Positions 8,090 to 16,679 are shown, counted from the first letter of the stretch. The stretch is DNA of 64,000 nucleotides from Pelagicoccus enzymogenes (GCF_014803405.1 NZ_JACYFG010000040.1:1-64000), one strand, 5' to 3'. Notes: generated by a model from the sequence alone, not told the origin. Numbers and translations are program-made.

Positions 8090-9385
8090 TTACTTATTTC
8101 GCCTACGGTGCACGAGCAGCCTCAGCTGCTCTCGACCCCAGAAAACAGGCCCAATAACTAAATAGAGAAAACTCAGAGATCGCGGCAACTTGACCTTCTC
8201 GTAGGCGGGCGGCCAAACGAGCAAGGTTGAAATATGCCGCAGCTTTTCTCCAAATCCTCCATGCAGCGTCAACAACACCCAGGAGCGGCGCACCATGTTG
8301 GAAAACGTTCCTGAATACTCATCTTCAGCCAATAGCTGCTGCAGACATAAAGAGCTGGCTAAGAAAGGTGATTTTTCAGCACGGCTGGCCTTCCGATCTG
8401 ATCCACCCCTCGTGGTGCCTAAGCTCCACTCTAGCGACTTCAACAAGGATCGAACGAGCTCCACCACACGCGAAGGCGGTCTACGATCTTCGCTTCTTAA
8501 TTCCGGTGGCCGCAATGAAGTGACACTCGCACGAGATTGTAATTCAGCCCCCCGCCCTACAGCGCAAAAAGAGGAAGAGGCAGCATGAGCTACGGACCTG
8601 CCAGATCCCGCTTCCCTGATGAGTTTCACATCTAGAAGCCATTTCAATCGGTTCCAGCAATGGGAAGCCCCATGCATTGCTAGATAACCAATCAGGTGCC
8701 CCTCACCCAGCGTACTTACCTCCTCGCCCGAAACAGCAACTCTTTGCTTCGAAGCAAAGAGTTGCTCGATCGGAGTATTGATTAAGACATCATTTCTCGA
8801 AAGCCGCCAGTGAAGCTCCACCCCCATTCCATCCTTAGTGAGGTGAACATGATACAATCGCGTCCAAATGGGATCTTTGAGAGGTTGGGATGCTATTCCG
8901 AGGAGGTCCTGCTGCTTGAAGCCTATACTCGAAAGAACCCGAATCGCATCAGGAATGTCGCTCGACCGCACCAGCATATCCAAATCGTTACAATGCCGCT
9001 GTGTAGGGTCTCCGTACAGCAATTGGCTCAGCACCGGGCCTTTGAGAGCGATAAAATCGACTTCCTCTTGTCGCAAGGCTTTGCTGATCCTCAGAAACTC
9101 AGCCAGCAACGCAAGCTGGCGGAGCTGCAGTCGCCGCGCTGTTGTATCCAACTCGACTCGCAACTTTGGGGAAAGGCGTTCCCACAGCCCCATTCGCTTG
9201 AGCGCCGCGCAAAATACTACATGCACGCGGTGCCGAGCCAGTAGCCCCTTTAGCTTCGCCTCGTCGATACCTCCAAAATCGAAATCCCCCGGTCCACCGT
9301 GGCCATGTCGTGTCCCCGCACCAAATCCGAGCGTTAGCGCGATAAATCGAAACTCCGCAGGCAGCTCGCTTCGATCGACTCCCAC
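8090..9385 (-). CDS. Nucleotidyltransferase-family protein (PF14907-like)
   Basis: The 431-residue protein has the fold signature FIALKGPVLSQLLYGDPTQR followed by the metal-binding NDLDMLV motif, then VELHWRL, typical of the Nucleotidyltransf_5-like family. Members occur in exopolysaccharide loci and also in lasso-peptide clusters next to HPr-like kinases, where one has been linked to tailoring of a phosphorylated peptide (family knowledge). Here it lies 15 bases downstream of the sugar-nucleotide dehydratase gene on the same strand, so the two are probably co-transcribed, and it is 2.5 kb from the lasso genes. Which pathway it serves is open. The C-terminal half is poorly conserved by eye. 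Confidence 0.78.
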   Translation of the reverse strand: MGVDRSELPAEFRFIALTLGFGAGTRHGHGGPGDFDFGGIDEAKLKGLLARHRVHVVFCAALKRMGLWERLSPKLRVELDTTARRLQLRQLALLAEFLRISKALRQEEVDFIALKGPVLSQLLYGDPTQRHCNDLDMLVRSSDIPDAIRVLSSIGFKQQDLLGIASQPLKDPIWTRLYHVHLTKDGMGVELHWRLSRNDVLINTPIEQLFASKQRVAVSGEEVSTLGEGHLIGYLAMHGASHCWNRLKWLLDVKLIREAGSGRSVAHAASSSFCAVGRGAELQSRASVTSLRPPELRSEDRRPPSRVVELVRSLLKSLEWSLGTTRGGSDRKASRAEKSPFLASSLCLQQLLAEDEYSGTFSNMVRRSWVLLTLHGGFGEKLRHISTLLVWPPAYEKVKLPRSLSFLYLVIGPVFWGREQLRLLVHRRRNK

Positions 9386-9400
9386 TACTTAACAGTCGAC

Positions 9401-11383
9401 CTATGCCGAATTCCCCTTGAAGGAAACCAGCTTGTCGCCGTTCAAGCTGGCCCCATCCTTTCGATACGCCGAACCTACTTCCGCATGCGAGGGAGCCCAA
9501 GTCGGGGCGGAGTAATCAGGCACATACTCAGGAACAAAACTGTGCAGCTTGCGCTTCAGGGCATTGTAGTCAGAGGAGCGGAGCAATGGAGAGAGTTCCT
9601 TGAGGAATTTTCGGACCTCTGCCTCGTTGGACTTACGCCCCGTAAAGCGGAACACCTTCTTGTTTTCCGTTAGCTCCAAGGTTTCCTGGCCATGCTGCAG
9701 CTCCTCGTAGAGCTTTTCGCCAGGGCGCAGGCCCGAGAAAACGATGTCGATGTCCTCTCCTTCGCGCAAGCCGCTCAACTTGATCATCTGCTTGGCGAGA
9801 TCGTAAATCTTCATGGGCTCGCCCATATCCAACACAAAAATCTCTCCCCCCTCCGCGTCGACCGAGCACTCGAGCACCAAGCCAACAGCTTCCGGAACCG
9901 TCATGAAATAACGAGTGATCTCAGGATGCGTTACGGTAATCGGACCGCCTTCTTCGATTTGACGCTTGAAAGTCGGAATCACGCTGCCTGAAGAGCCTAA
10001 CACGTTTCCAAAACGCACCGCAACGAATTGCGGAATGCGAGTGGAATCTTGCAACGACTGCAGGAAGATCTCCGCCAATCGCTTGGAGACCCCCATCACG
10101 TTGGTCGGGTTGACCGCCTTGTCGGTGGAGATGAATACAAAACGCTCCACCTCGTACTTGATAGCCAGATCGGCGAGCAAGGCAGTACCCAAGGTATTGT
10201 TGCGAATCGCCTCACCCGGCTGGTGTTCCATCATGGGAACATGCTTGTGGGCAGCCGCATGGAAGATGACATCCGGCAGGAACCCACCCATCAAAAAGTC
10301 CATGCGAGCTTCGTCCGTGATATCACCAATGAAGGCGTGGGAGGCGACGTCGGGGAACTCAGACTTCAGCTTCTGTTCCGTCTGAAAGAGCAGGTATTCC
10401 GCACGCTCGACCATTAACACCATGCTGGGATTACACTGGGCTATCTGGCGACAGAGCTCGCCTCCGATGGTCCCGCCCGCTCCGGTGACCATAACCACCT
10501 TCCCAGACAACTCACCAATGACTTTCTTGGAGTGGAGTTTGATAGAACGGCGTCCGAGCAGGTCGTCTATTTTGACAGGGCGAAGCTTGTCCACTCGCTT
10601 GCGACCTGAAGCCAGGTCTTCCCAGGAGGGTACGATCTCCACCTTCATGGAAAGCTTGCTGGCCTCCTCAGTGATCTCCCGAATCTTGGAGGGGCTGGCA
10701 GCGGGCATGGCCACGATCAGCTTGGTCGCTCCACAGCCCATATTGGTATCGCAGGCCTTGGAAATCGAGCTGTAGACTTTGAGCCCGTGAACGTTCTTGT
10801 CCCACTTGAAAGGATCGTCGTCAATGAAGGCCACCGGCGTGAGGGGACGATGTCGCTTGCCCATCAGATCAGCTGCCAAGGCTGCGCCGGTGTGACCCGC
10901 TCCATAAATGACAACCCGATGCTGGTCGCTAGGATCGGACAACACCCGAACGCCTGTACGTTTTTCGCGATAAATACGGAGGGATGTGCGAAAAACGCAG
11001 AGGAGGCTTACCGAGATAAAATAGTCGAGGATGATAGCGGCCTTGGAATGAAGGATGCCGAATTGGGTGTAGAACGAAGCGATGAAAAATAATACGCTTG
11101 GGACACCGAAAGCAGCTCCCACCCGGTAAACGTCCGGCAAACGGAAAAAGGTCAGCAGACCACGATACTGACCAAAAAAGTAGAGGGAAACCAGCTTGAT
11201 GGGAATCAACCAAAAAACCGTGGCCCAAAGCATGCCTGCCGTTGCATCTGAGATCGTGAAGTCATCCCTGAACTCAAACGCGAGTGTGAGGCTCGCCACG
11301 CAGATGAGCGAATAAATCGCACTGAGCAGCGTTAGACGACTCAACTTATGGACCCGCATATTGAAATTGGTTTTCATCGGCAT
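9401..11383 (-). CDS. FlaA1/WbpM/CapD-type membrane-bound nucleoside-diphosphate-sugar dehydratase
   Basis: The 660-residue protein has four N-terminal membrane helices (to about residue 130), a first Rossmann segment (VVIYGAGHTGAAL, near 158), then a catalytic SDR domain beginning VMVTGAGGTIGGELCRQI near 297, with AAAHKHVPMME and FISTDKAVNPTNVMGVSKR. In this long WbpM class the usual tyrosine of YxxxK is replaced by methionine (VMGVSK here), and UDP-GlcNAc 4,6-dehydration is the normal reaction. It makes deoxy-amino-sugar precursors for surface polysaccharide. It is the first gene of a short minus-strand unit with the nucleotidyltransferase. Confidence 0.93.
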   Translation of the reverse strand: MPMKTNFNMRVHKLSRLTLLSAIYSLICVASLTLAFEFRDDFTISDATAGMLWATVFWLIPIKLVSLYFFGQYRGLLTFFRLPDVYRVGAAFGVPSVLFFIASFYTQFGILHSKAAIILDYFISVSLLCVFRTSLRIYREKRTGVRVLSDPSDQHRVVIYGAGHTGAALAADLMGKRHRPLTPVAFIDDDPFKWDKNVHGLKVYSSISKACDTNMGCGATKLIVAMPAASPSKIREITEEASKLSMKVEIVPSWEDLASGRKRVDKLRPVKIDDLLGRRSIKLHSKKVIGELSGKVVMVTGAGGTIGGELCRQIAQCNPSMVLMVERAEYLLFQTEQKLKSEFPDVASHAFIGDITDEARMDFLMGGFLPDVIFHAAAHKHVPMMEHQPGEAIRNNTLGTALLADLAIKYEVERFVFISTDKAVNPTNVMGVSKRLAEIFLQSLQDSTRIPQFVAVRFGNVLGSSGSVIPTFKRQIEEGGPITVTHPEITRYFMTVPEAVGLVLECSVDAEGGEIFVLDMGEPMKIYDLAKQMIKLSGLREGEDIDIVFSGLRPGEKLYEELQHGQETLELTENKKVFRFTGRKSNEAEVRKFLKELSPLLRSSDYNALKRKLHSFVPEYVPDYSAPTWAPSHAEVGSAYRKDGASLNGDKLVSFKGNSA

Positions 11384-11507
11384 GAGGAGGCAGTGCGTGG
11401 ATAGAACGCGAATCTTTGATCGCGAGCCTAAAAAGACAAAGAGGAGTCGAGATTCGCAACCTTGAGGATTTCTACGTAGATACGAATGTCAGTCACACGT
11501 GGGATTC

Positions 11508-11530
11508 AAAAAAAAGCAAGCCATTTGCTT
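11508..11530 (-). terminator. Possible weak terminator downstream of the lasso B2 gene
   Basis: Read on the minus strand, AAGCAA and TTGCTT arms flank a four-base loop and run into eight T residues. It would end B2 transcripts before the dehydratase gene. The stem is short. The rest of the 460-base gap 11384-11843 shows no gene or repeat I can support. Confidence 0.35.
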
Positions 11531-11843
11531 CGTTTTGATTGCAGATGTAGGCCCAAAACAACACCCGTCGAAATCATCCCCATCCGAGTAGGATAAAGGC
11601 CTTTAGGGGGTCACACTTACCATGATTACTCCTCATCTCAGCCAATCCCAACCATGAGCGCGATCGCTGGTGGCACAGGAGCCGCACCGTAGCCGTTTCG
11701 CATCTAGACTTGGATCGAATAGCCCAGCCCCACGAACTGCATGGCCCGTTTTTGGAAAAAAAATGGCATGGCGATACGTAGCAGGCGAATCTGCCTCCAC
11801 CTCTGAATTGAACCTCTAAGACTTCCCCAAAGAGAGCTGAGGA

Positions 11844-12368
11844 CTACAGCAGCACAACTTCGATTCTCCGCTCAGCCCCATAAGGCTCGATCCGGATACA
11901 AGCAGAACCAAAGGTCGCAAGCTCCTTGAAACCAAGTTCAGAAGCCTTCCCTCCCGTGATAGGATTTCCCAGCGATGCGGTCCAAGCGTGCGCTCGCACC
12001 TTGCCGATTTCATCCTCTCTCACCCCTATGCCTACAAAAAGAGGCAGAGATCTCCTCCAAAACAGGAAACTGGCCGCCAAGGCTTGATGCAGGCAAAGAA
12101 ATCGACAAGGGAGCAACTCAGAAGCCTGGGCGATTCTTACGGCTATTCCACGCGTCAAGCGGGGGTCATAGAAACTGAGTCCGCACCGGCCCGTCCCAAG
12201 GGTTCGTAGGACGAAAAAAGGCAGTGAAACTGGCGAAAAACGAACAAGCAGCTTGGCCGCTAGTAGCGCTAAGCAAACCTCCATCCCCTCCAACGTTGTG
12301 TCGCTTCTCACGAACTTCCTCTTGCAAAGAAACCGAACCAGCCTTGAACAAATAACAGTCACTTTCAT
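11844..12368 (-). CDS. Lasso peptide leader peptidase B2 (transglutaminase-like cysteine protease)
   Basis: The 174-residue product matches the PF13471 transglutaminase-like family used as B2 proteins in lasso-peptide pathways. The helix-rich N-terminus leads to the catalytic block RFLCLHQALAASFLFWRRS with candidate nucleophile C92, then GIGVREDEIGKVRAHAW with candidate catalytic H127. The usual third acidic residue is not obvious after HAW (NPITGG follows). B2 proteins cut the leader off the precursor with help from B1. The gene is divergent from the kinase-sulfotransferase-B1-precursor operon, with a 135-base shared upstream region that should hold both promoters. The call depends on family pattern plus context. 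Confidence 0.85.
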   Translation of the reverse strand: MKVTVICSRLVRFLCKRKFVRSDTTLEGMEVCLALLAAKLLVRFSPVSLPFFVLRTLGTGRCGLSFYDPRLTRGIAVRIAQASELLPCRFLCLHQALAASFLFWRRSLPLFVGIGVREDEIGKVRAHAWTASLGNPITGGKASELGFKELATFGSACIRIEPYGAERRIEVVLL

Positions 12369-12503
12369 CCATACGACCTTGGCTCATCTACTCATGGGCA
12401 ATGCAACAGCCTCTTACCTACTAGTTCTATCTGCTCCAGCCAAGGGACTTATGCCTGCAGAGTTTTAAGGCCATCGGCAACAGATTTCGTGCTTCATTCC
12501 TCT

Positions 12504-13418
12504 ATGTCATTCGCCTACAGAGCGTTCGGACTCACCATCCAATCCGAGATCCAACTGCCTCTCCTCCAAAACGACAGCGACAGCCCGGACATCGAAATTC
12601 GTTACGGGAAGTGCCCTCAAAACCTTGGCAAGGCGACCAAACACGGTTTGAAATTCGAAGCGAACTCGGACGAATTCCTCCTGAAAGTCGATGGGTGCGC
12701 CGACTATTATGTGACGGAGGGAAAGAAGGTAACGATACAGCCAAGGGACAAGTCAGAGTCCGCCGAATCAATCGTTTCCCTTCAACTCCTCGGCCCCGTG
12801 ATCGCAGCGTTGCTGTTTCAGAGAGAAGAGTTGTTTTTGCTCCACGCAAGCGTGGTGGCACGGAACGACAAGGCATTTGCGATCGCCGGAAGATCGGGAT
12901 CCGGAAAATCCACCTTGGCCACCGCCTTGCTAGATCTAGGCTTCCAATCTCTGGGCGACGACGTTTGCGCCCTTTCGTTTGACGCTAACGCTCGCCCGTA
13001 CGCCCGCCCCTCCATCCCATCTGCGAAGCTGTGGAAAGATTCCATCGAACTCCTCGGCCTGGAGCCAGAGGGACTGAAACGGATCGCGCCAGCCATCGAA
13101 AAGCTCCACTTCCCCCTCTTCGATCGTTTTTCGCGGGTAGACACCCCTCTTGCTGGGATCTACCTGCTGACAGGAGAACACGGATTGGGTGACATCCTCA
13201 GTCCGCTCTCCGCCATCGAGGGCCTATCGGCGATAAAGGAGCACCAATTCCGTAAGATAATTGCCACGGGGGAATCGCAGCAACGGCATATCTTCAGCAG
13301 AAGCGTGATGCTTGCAAACGCTACGACCATCAAATCCACACACAGAGGCCCCAAAGGCACTACCCTAAAGGAACTCGCGACGCACATCCTGAATGACACC
13401 GAGCGATGGGAAAGATAA
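12504..13418 (+). CDS. HPr-kinase-like protein, probable lasso precursor kinase
   Basis: The 304-residue protein resembles the HprK C-terminal catalytic fold: H114 in LLHASVVA, a P-loop at 129-137 (GRSGSGKST) and the D152-D153 pair in SLGDDVCAL. The N-terminal phrase YRAFGLTIQSEIQLP is typical of the lasso-associated kinase group rather than true HPr kinases, which carry a different N-terminal domain. In the paeninodin pathway a homologous kinase phosphorylates the C-terminal serine of the precursor; the precursor here also ends in Ser. I prefer the ATG at 12504; a GTG at 12489 adds five residues. It overlaps the next gene by 13 bases. Confidence 0.85.
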   Translation: MSFAYRAFGLTIQSEIQLPLLQNDSDSPDIEIRYGKCPQNLGKATKHGLKFEANSDEFLLKVDGCADYYVTEGKKVTIQPRDKSESAESIVSLQLLGPVIAALLFQREELFLLHASVVARNDKAFAIAGRSGSGKSTLATALLDLGFQSLGDDVCALSFDANARPYARPSIPSAKLWKDSIELLGLEPEGLKRIAPAIEKLHFPLFDRFSRVDTPLAGIYLLTGEHGLGDILSPLSAIEGLSAIKEHQFRKIIATGESQQRHIFSRSVMLANATTIKSTHRGPKGTTLKELATHILNDTERWER

Positions 13419-14260
13419 CTTGGATCGCATCCTATCCGAAATCAGGGAATACTTGGTTACGCACGTTTCTAGCAACCCTTGGCACCTCCGGGAGCGACAC
13501 CAAATTTGACAGACTCCAGTCAATACCAAGCGCCACATCGAGAATGCGCCTCGAAAAAGTGATGGGATTGGACACAAGCTGGATGCGGCTGAATGAAACA
13601 GAGGCGATACTTCCCGACTTTTTCAATCACTTGGCGGCCAAAACCGAGGGAACTCTCTTTTTCAAAACGCATCACGCTTTCTTGACCAACCAGAGCGGAG
13701 ACTGGATCCTTCCACAGGAGGCGACACAAAAAGCGCTTTATCTGGTGCGAAACCCAATGGACGTCGCTGTTTCCTTCTCCTACCACAATGGGCACGAAGA
13801 CTTCGACAGAACTATCGATCTGCTAGCCGACCGCGACGCCACCCTAGCCCATCAAACCGACCGATTCACTCATCAGCTCCCGCATAGAATCAGCAGTTGG
13901 AGTAACCATGTTGCAACCTGGCGAAACTCACCGATAAGGCCCTTAATCGTCCGCTACGAAGACTTGCTGGCCGAACCTTTCAAGTGTTTCGCCAATATAA
14001 CAGAGTACCTCGAAATAAGCGCCACGACGACAACTCTCGCTAACGCGATTGAACGCTGTCGATTCGAGAAACTGAAACAGGTTGAAGAGGAGGTCGGATT
14101 CCACGAACGTCCCCCAAGCTCGAGAGCATTTTTCCGAAGTGGGAAATCTGGCGACTGGAGGAACCATCTATCCGCCAATCAAGTCAGCCGCATTGTAGAC
14201 GCGCACCATATCCAAATGCAAAAGCTCGGTTACCTTGACGCACTCGGGAACCCTCGATAA
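13406..14260 (+). CDS. PAPS-dependent sulfotransferase in the lasso operon
   Basis: The 284-residue protein has the complete sulfotransferase pattern: the 5'-phosphosulfate loop YPKSGNTWLR at residues 10-19, the KTHH segment at 87-90, the 3'-phosphate motif LVRNPMDVAVS (113-123), and the C-terminal FFRSGKSGDWRNHL loop that closes over PAPS. It would transfer sulfate from PAPS to a hydroxyl or amine. It overlaps the kinase gene and lies directly before the B1 gene, so it is very probably co-transcribed with the precursor. Sulfotransferases have been noticed near some lasso clusters, but the substrate here is unknown; the predicted core has no tyrosine. Confidence 0.9.
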   Translation: MGKITWIASYPKSGNTWLRTFLATLGTSGSDTKFDRLQSIPSATSRMRLEKVMGLDTSWMRLNETEAILPDFFNHLAAKTEGTLFFKTHHAFLTNQSGDWILPQEATQKALYLVRNPMDVAVSFSYHNGHEDFDRTIDLLADRDATLAHQTDRFTHQLPHRISSWSNHVATWRNSPIRPLIVRYEDLLAEPFKCFANITEYLEISATTTTLANAIERCRFEKLKQVEEEVGFHERPPSSRAFFRSGKSGDWRNHLSANQVSRIVDAHHIQMQKLGYLDALGNPR

Positions 14261-14283
14261 GCACAGGGTCAACAAAATAGCAG

Positions 14284-14568
14284 ATGCCGCTCCCCATGCA
14301 CTTTCAAAGATCGAAGGAAAACGTTTCATGCAAACTCGAAGACGACACCGTCGTTCTCGACCCCAAAACCGGAGCCTACTTCAGATTAAACTCCGTAGGT
14401 GCCCGCATCTGGACCCTTATCGATCAACCTGCGGATCTCTCAACCATAGTCGAGACCCTCCAAGGCGAGTACGAAATCACGCGAGACAGATGCGAGCATG
14501 AATCCCTCGCATTCCTAGAAATGCTAAAAGAAAAAGGGCTGCTTGCATCCGATGCGTCATCAACTTAA
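14284..14568 (+). CDS. PqqD-like lasso B1 / RiPP recognition element protein
   Basis: The 94-residue protein is a stand-alone PqqD-family winged-helix domain. The core signature is LEDDTVVLDPKTGAYFRLNSVGARIWTLID, followed by helices ending LEMLKEKGLL. B1 proteins bind the leader peptide through a beta-strand groove and present it to B2 and C. The gene starts 23 bases after the sulfotransferase stop and ends 11 bases before the precursor start, consistent with one transcript. Size and pattern agree with B1 proteins of split-B lasso systems. Confidence 0.88.
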   Translation: MPLPMHFQRSKENVSCKLEDDTVVLDPKTGAYFRLNSVGARIWTLIDQPADLSTIVETLQGEYEITRDRCEHESLAFLEMLKEKGLLASDASST

Positions 14569-14579
14569 AGAAGCTGACC

Positions 14580-14732
14580 ATGGCAAATTCCAACCACTCA
14601 GACCCAGTCGAAGAATCCACTGCTCCCTCGAAGAAAACTTGGACCAGTCCCGTCTGCGAGGATCTCGATGATATCAAGATCGAGGGCGGAGGCATCCCAG
14701 GCGGTCCTGAGGATACGACTTTTACGTCTTAA
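14580..14732 (+). CDS. Putative lasso peptide precursor (50 residues)
   Basis: This short gene follows the B1 gene by 11 bases. The leader carries KKTWTSP (residues 18-24) and then L29, a match to the aromatic-xxP...L pattern that B1 proteins recognise. The last 15 residues, GGGIPGGPEDTTFTS, are a plausible core: Gly36 could close a nine-member ring onto Glu44 (position 9), leaving DTTFTS as tail. A start at Gly37 or Gly38 would use E8/D9 or E7/D8 instead. The customary Thr at leader position -2 is Ile34 in the preferred register. The terminal Ser50 suits the neighbouring kinase. The stop lies 1 base from the convergent cyclase stop. Confidence 0.75.
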   Translation: MANSNHSDPVEESTAPSKKTWTSPVCEDLDDIKIEGGGIPGGPEDTTFTS

Positions 14733-14733
14733 T

Positions 14734-16611
14734 TCAGGCCCTAGCATACCTTCGAAGCATCACGCTTATACCGAGCGACTGCATAAAACGGTACCGTCCG
14801 ACAGGGTCCAAATCCTCTAGGCCCAGTGCCGCCTCACGAAATTCGGTCAGGTTTAACCAAGATAAATCGATCCCAGATTTCTCCAAGTCGCGCACGTAAT
14901 TGCGGACCTCTCGCCCAGAACTTCGAAAATAATCCGCGACCCAAGGAATAGCAGGAACTTGCTTCAACTCTCCCCAGCGGATGCGACTGGGAAGTTCAGG
15001 CATCGCTTTCCGCAGCGGATACCTGCCAAACCCATCCCTTCGCAGCAAGCGGAGGGGGAGTTTCATGCAGAATTCCATGAGAGTTCGGTCCAACATCGGA
15101 TAGCGAACCTCGATTCCAAATCGAGACGCAACCTCGCAACTTCCAGGCAGTCGACCACTCGCAAGAAAACCTTCGCTCACGCCGAAGATCCGCTTGCCAC
15201 TGAAGTCGAGAGAGGCGTAGTAGCTTGAAGACTCCTCCAGCAGCTCGGTCACGATGTCTTTGGACAGGATAGAATCCGACAAGAATTGATTCCCTCCAAG
15301 TAAATAATTGGATCTCGACCGTCGCTTGAAAGAGGACAAAGGCATCAGGGAGGAGGCCAGCCGTGCCAATCGTTGCCGTGTACTTGTCAAACGACTGTCG
15401 AGCATTAGCTCCCTCGCAAATCGGATCCAATCGCCGCTTCGGAACCAGTCTCGATAAATCAAGGCATTCGCGGTACTGACCAGGTCGTCGCCCCCGGCGC
15501 CCGAGAGCAGGCAATGAATGCCCGCCGCGCCTGCTTTTTCGTACAAGGCTCGAGAGTAGACGCCCCACTGGTTCCATAGACCACCGCCCATTCCACTACT
15601 GGAAGCAGAAAGGAAGTCGATAAAGCCGCCTCCGTCCTGATGAATTTGGCAGGGAGAGGGGATCCCAAAATGGCGAACGTTGGATTCGACTAGCTCGAAT
15701 TCCCGACCGTAATCGCCCGCTCTCTCAGAGCTCCTTTCTGACAACACATGAGAGTAAGAATGGACCTGTTTCGGAGAAAATCCACAGGCGATCGCAGCGG
15801 CGACAATTGATGAACTATCCAAACCTGCGCTCAACTCAAAGCCAGTCCGATCCGCTCTCCCCAGCCTCAGTTTGACCGAGCTAAGAAAACGCTCCCGGAA
15901 CCCTTCTAGGCAGTCAGAATCAGAGAGCGATGAGTCTTCCCCCGGCTCGAGCTGCCAATAGCGGCTCTTGTGAACGCGACCATCCGAAAAACGGACGATC
16001 GAGGCAGGGGGGACCTGGGCCACACCCACGCAGGCTGTCAGCTCCAAGCTTTTCGGCCCGTAACAGCGCGTGGAGCTGGCGGCCAACCACCTCGGATCCA
16101 GCTCGAAAGTGCCGCGCCTTTGACCGACGAGCTCTTCAAAGCTGCTCCCAAACAACAGCGTCTCCCCATCGATCGAGTAAAATAAGCTCTTGGCACCCAC
16201 CACATCCCGCACCAGCAAAACCTGGTTCTCGAGATGATCGACAATGCAAAACGCGAAATCCCCCAAAATCCGGTGGGCAAACAGGTCCCCCCACTTCCGA
16301 TAGGCCATCCAGACGAGTTCACAATCCTCGACTGGTTTCTCTCTCTTCGAGCAAACCAGCAGCTCTTCCAGTTCCCTTCGATTATCGATTCTGCCCCCCC
16401 CTACGACGATCCAATCGACATCAAAAGTTGAACGCTCACGCCCAAAGGCGAGTCCAGTCGAGGTTCCTGAAAAACGGCAGCTCACACCTTCGCTTCGAAA
16501 CCAAGAACGCCCCACATCAAACTCGATTTCGGGCGCGGGTTCCATGTGCTTCCGCAATAGCCCGAGCTGAACGCTTCCCCCAAAGCCTATCATCACGGGT
16601 GAGCAAGCCAT
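14734..16611 (-). CDS. Lasso peptide cyclase C (asparagine-synthetase-like)
   Basis: The 625-residue protein has an N-terminal glutaminase-like domain with RDVVGAKSLFYSIDG and a C-terminal asparagine-synthetase ATP-pyrophosphatase domain whose PP-loop reads ELSAGLDSSSIVAAA (about residues 258-272). Later blocks include LLSGAGGDDL and EVRYPMLDRTLMEFC. In lasso pathways this enzyme adenylates an Asp/Glu side chain and joins it to the freed N-terminus. It is convergent with the precursor gene and has its own upstream region. An ordinary asparagine synthetase is possible from sequence alone, but the neighbours make a RiPP cyclase much more likely. Confidence 0.87.
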   Translation of the reverse strand: MACSPVMIGFGGSVQLGLLRKHMEPAPEIEFDVGRSWFRSEGVSCRFSGTSTGLAFGRERSTFDVDWIVVGGGRIDNRRELEELLVCSKREKPVEDCELVWMAYRKWGDLFAHRILGDFAFCIVDHLENQVLLVRDVVGAKSLFYSIDGETLLFGSSFEELVGQRRGTFELDPRWLAASSTRCYGPKSLELTACVGVAQVPPASIVRFSDGRVHKSRYWQLEPGEDSSLSDSDCLEGFRERFLSSVKLRLGRADRTGFELSAGLDSSSIVAAAIACGFSPKQVHSYSHVLSERSSERAGDYGREFELVESNVRHFGIPSPCQIHQDGGGFIDFLSASSSGMGGGLWNQWGVYSRALYEKAGAAGIHCLLSGAGGDDLVSTANALIYRDWFRSGDWIRFARELMLDSRLTSTRQRLARLASSLMPLSSFKRRSRSNYLLGGNQFLSDSILSKDIVTELLEESSSYYASLDFSGKRIFGVSEGFLASGRLPGSCEVASRFGIEVRYPMLDRTLMEFCMKLPLRLLRRDGFGRYPLRKAMPELPSRIRWGELKQVPAIPWVADYFRSSGREVRNYVRDLEKSGIDLSWLNLTEFREAALGLEDLDPVGRYRFMQSLGISVMLRRYARA

Positions 16612-16642
16612 GAATAACCCCGCAACTGAGCCAAGCTGAGCG

Positions 16643-16679
16643 ACAAAAAAAGCATGCCTTCAAAGGCATGCTTTTTTGT
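16643..16679. terminator. Bidirectional intrinsic terminator
   Basis: A nearly perfect inverted repeat has AGCATGCCTT and AAGGCATGCT arms around a two-base loop, with A-tracts on the left and T-tracts on the right, so it can act on either strand. It ends the CTERM-protein gene (stop at 16699, minus strand) and insulates it from the cyclase gene start at 16611. Confidence 0.85.

Noticed and set aside
11620-11700. Second small lasso precursor in the gap before B2
   Set aside because: Only 11-21 residue ORFs are present on either strand, with no leader motif or acidic ring acceptor at the right place.
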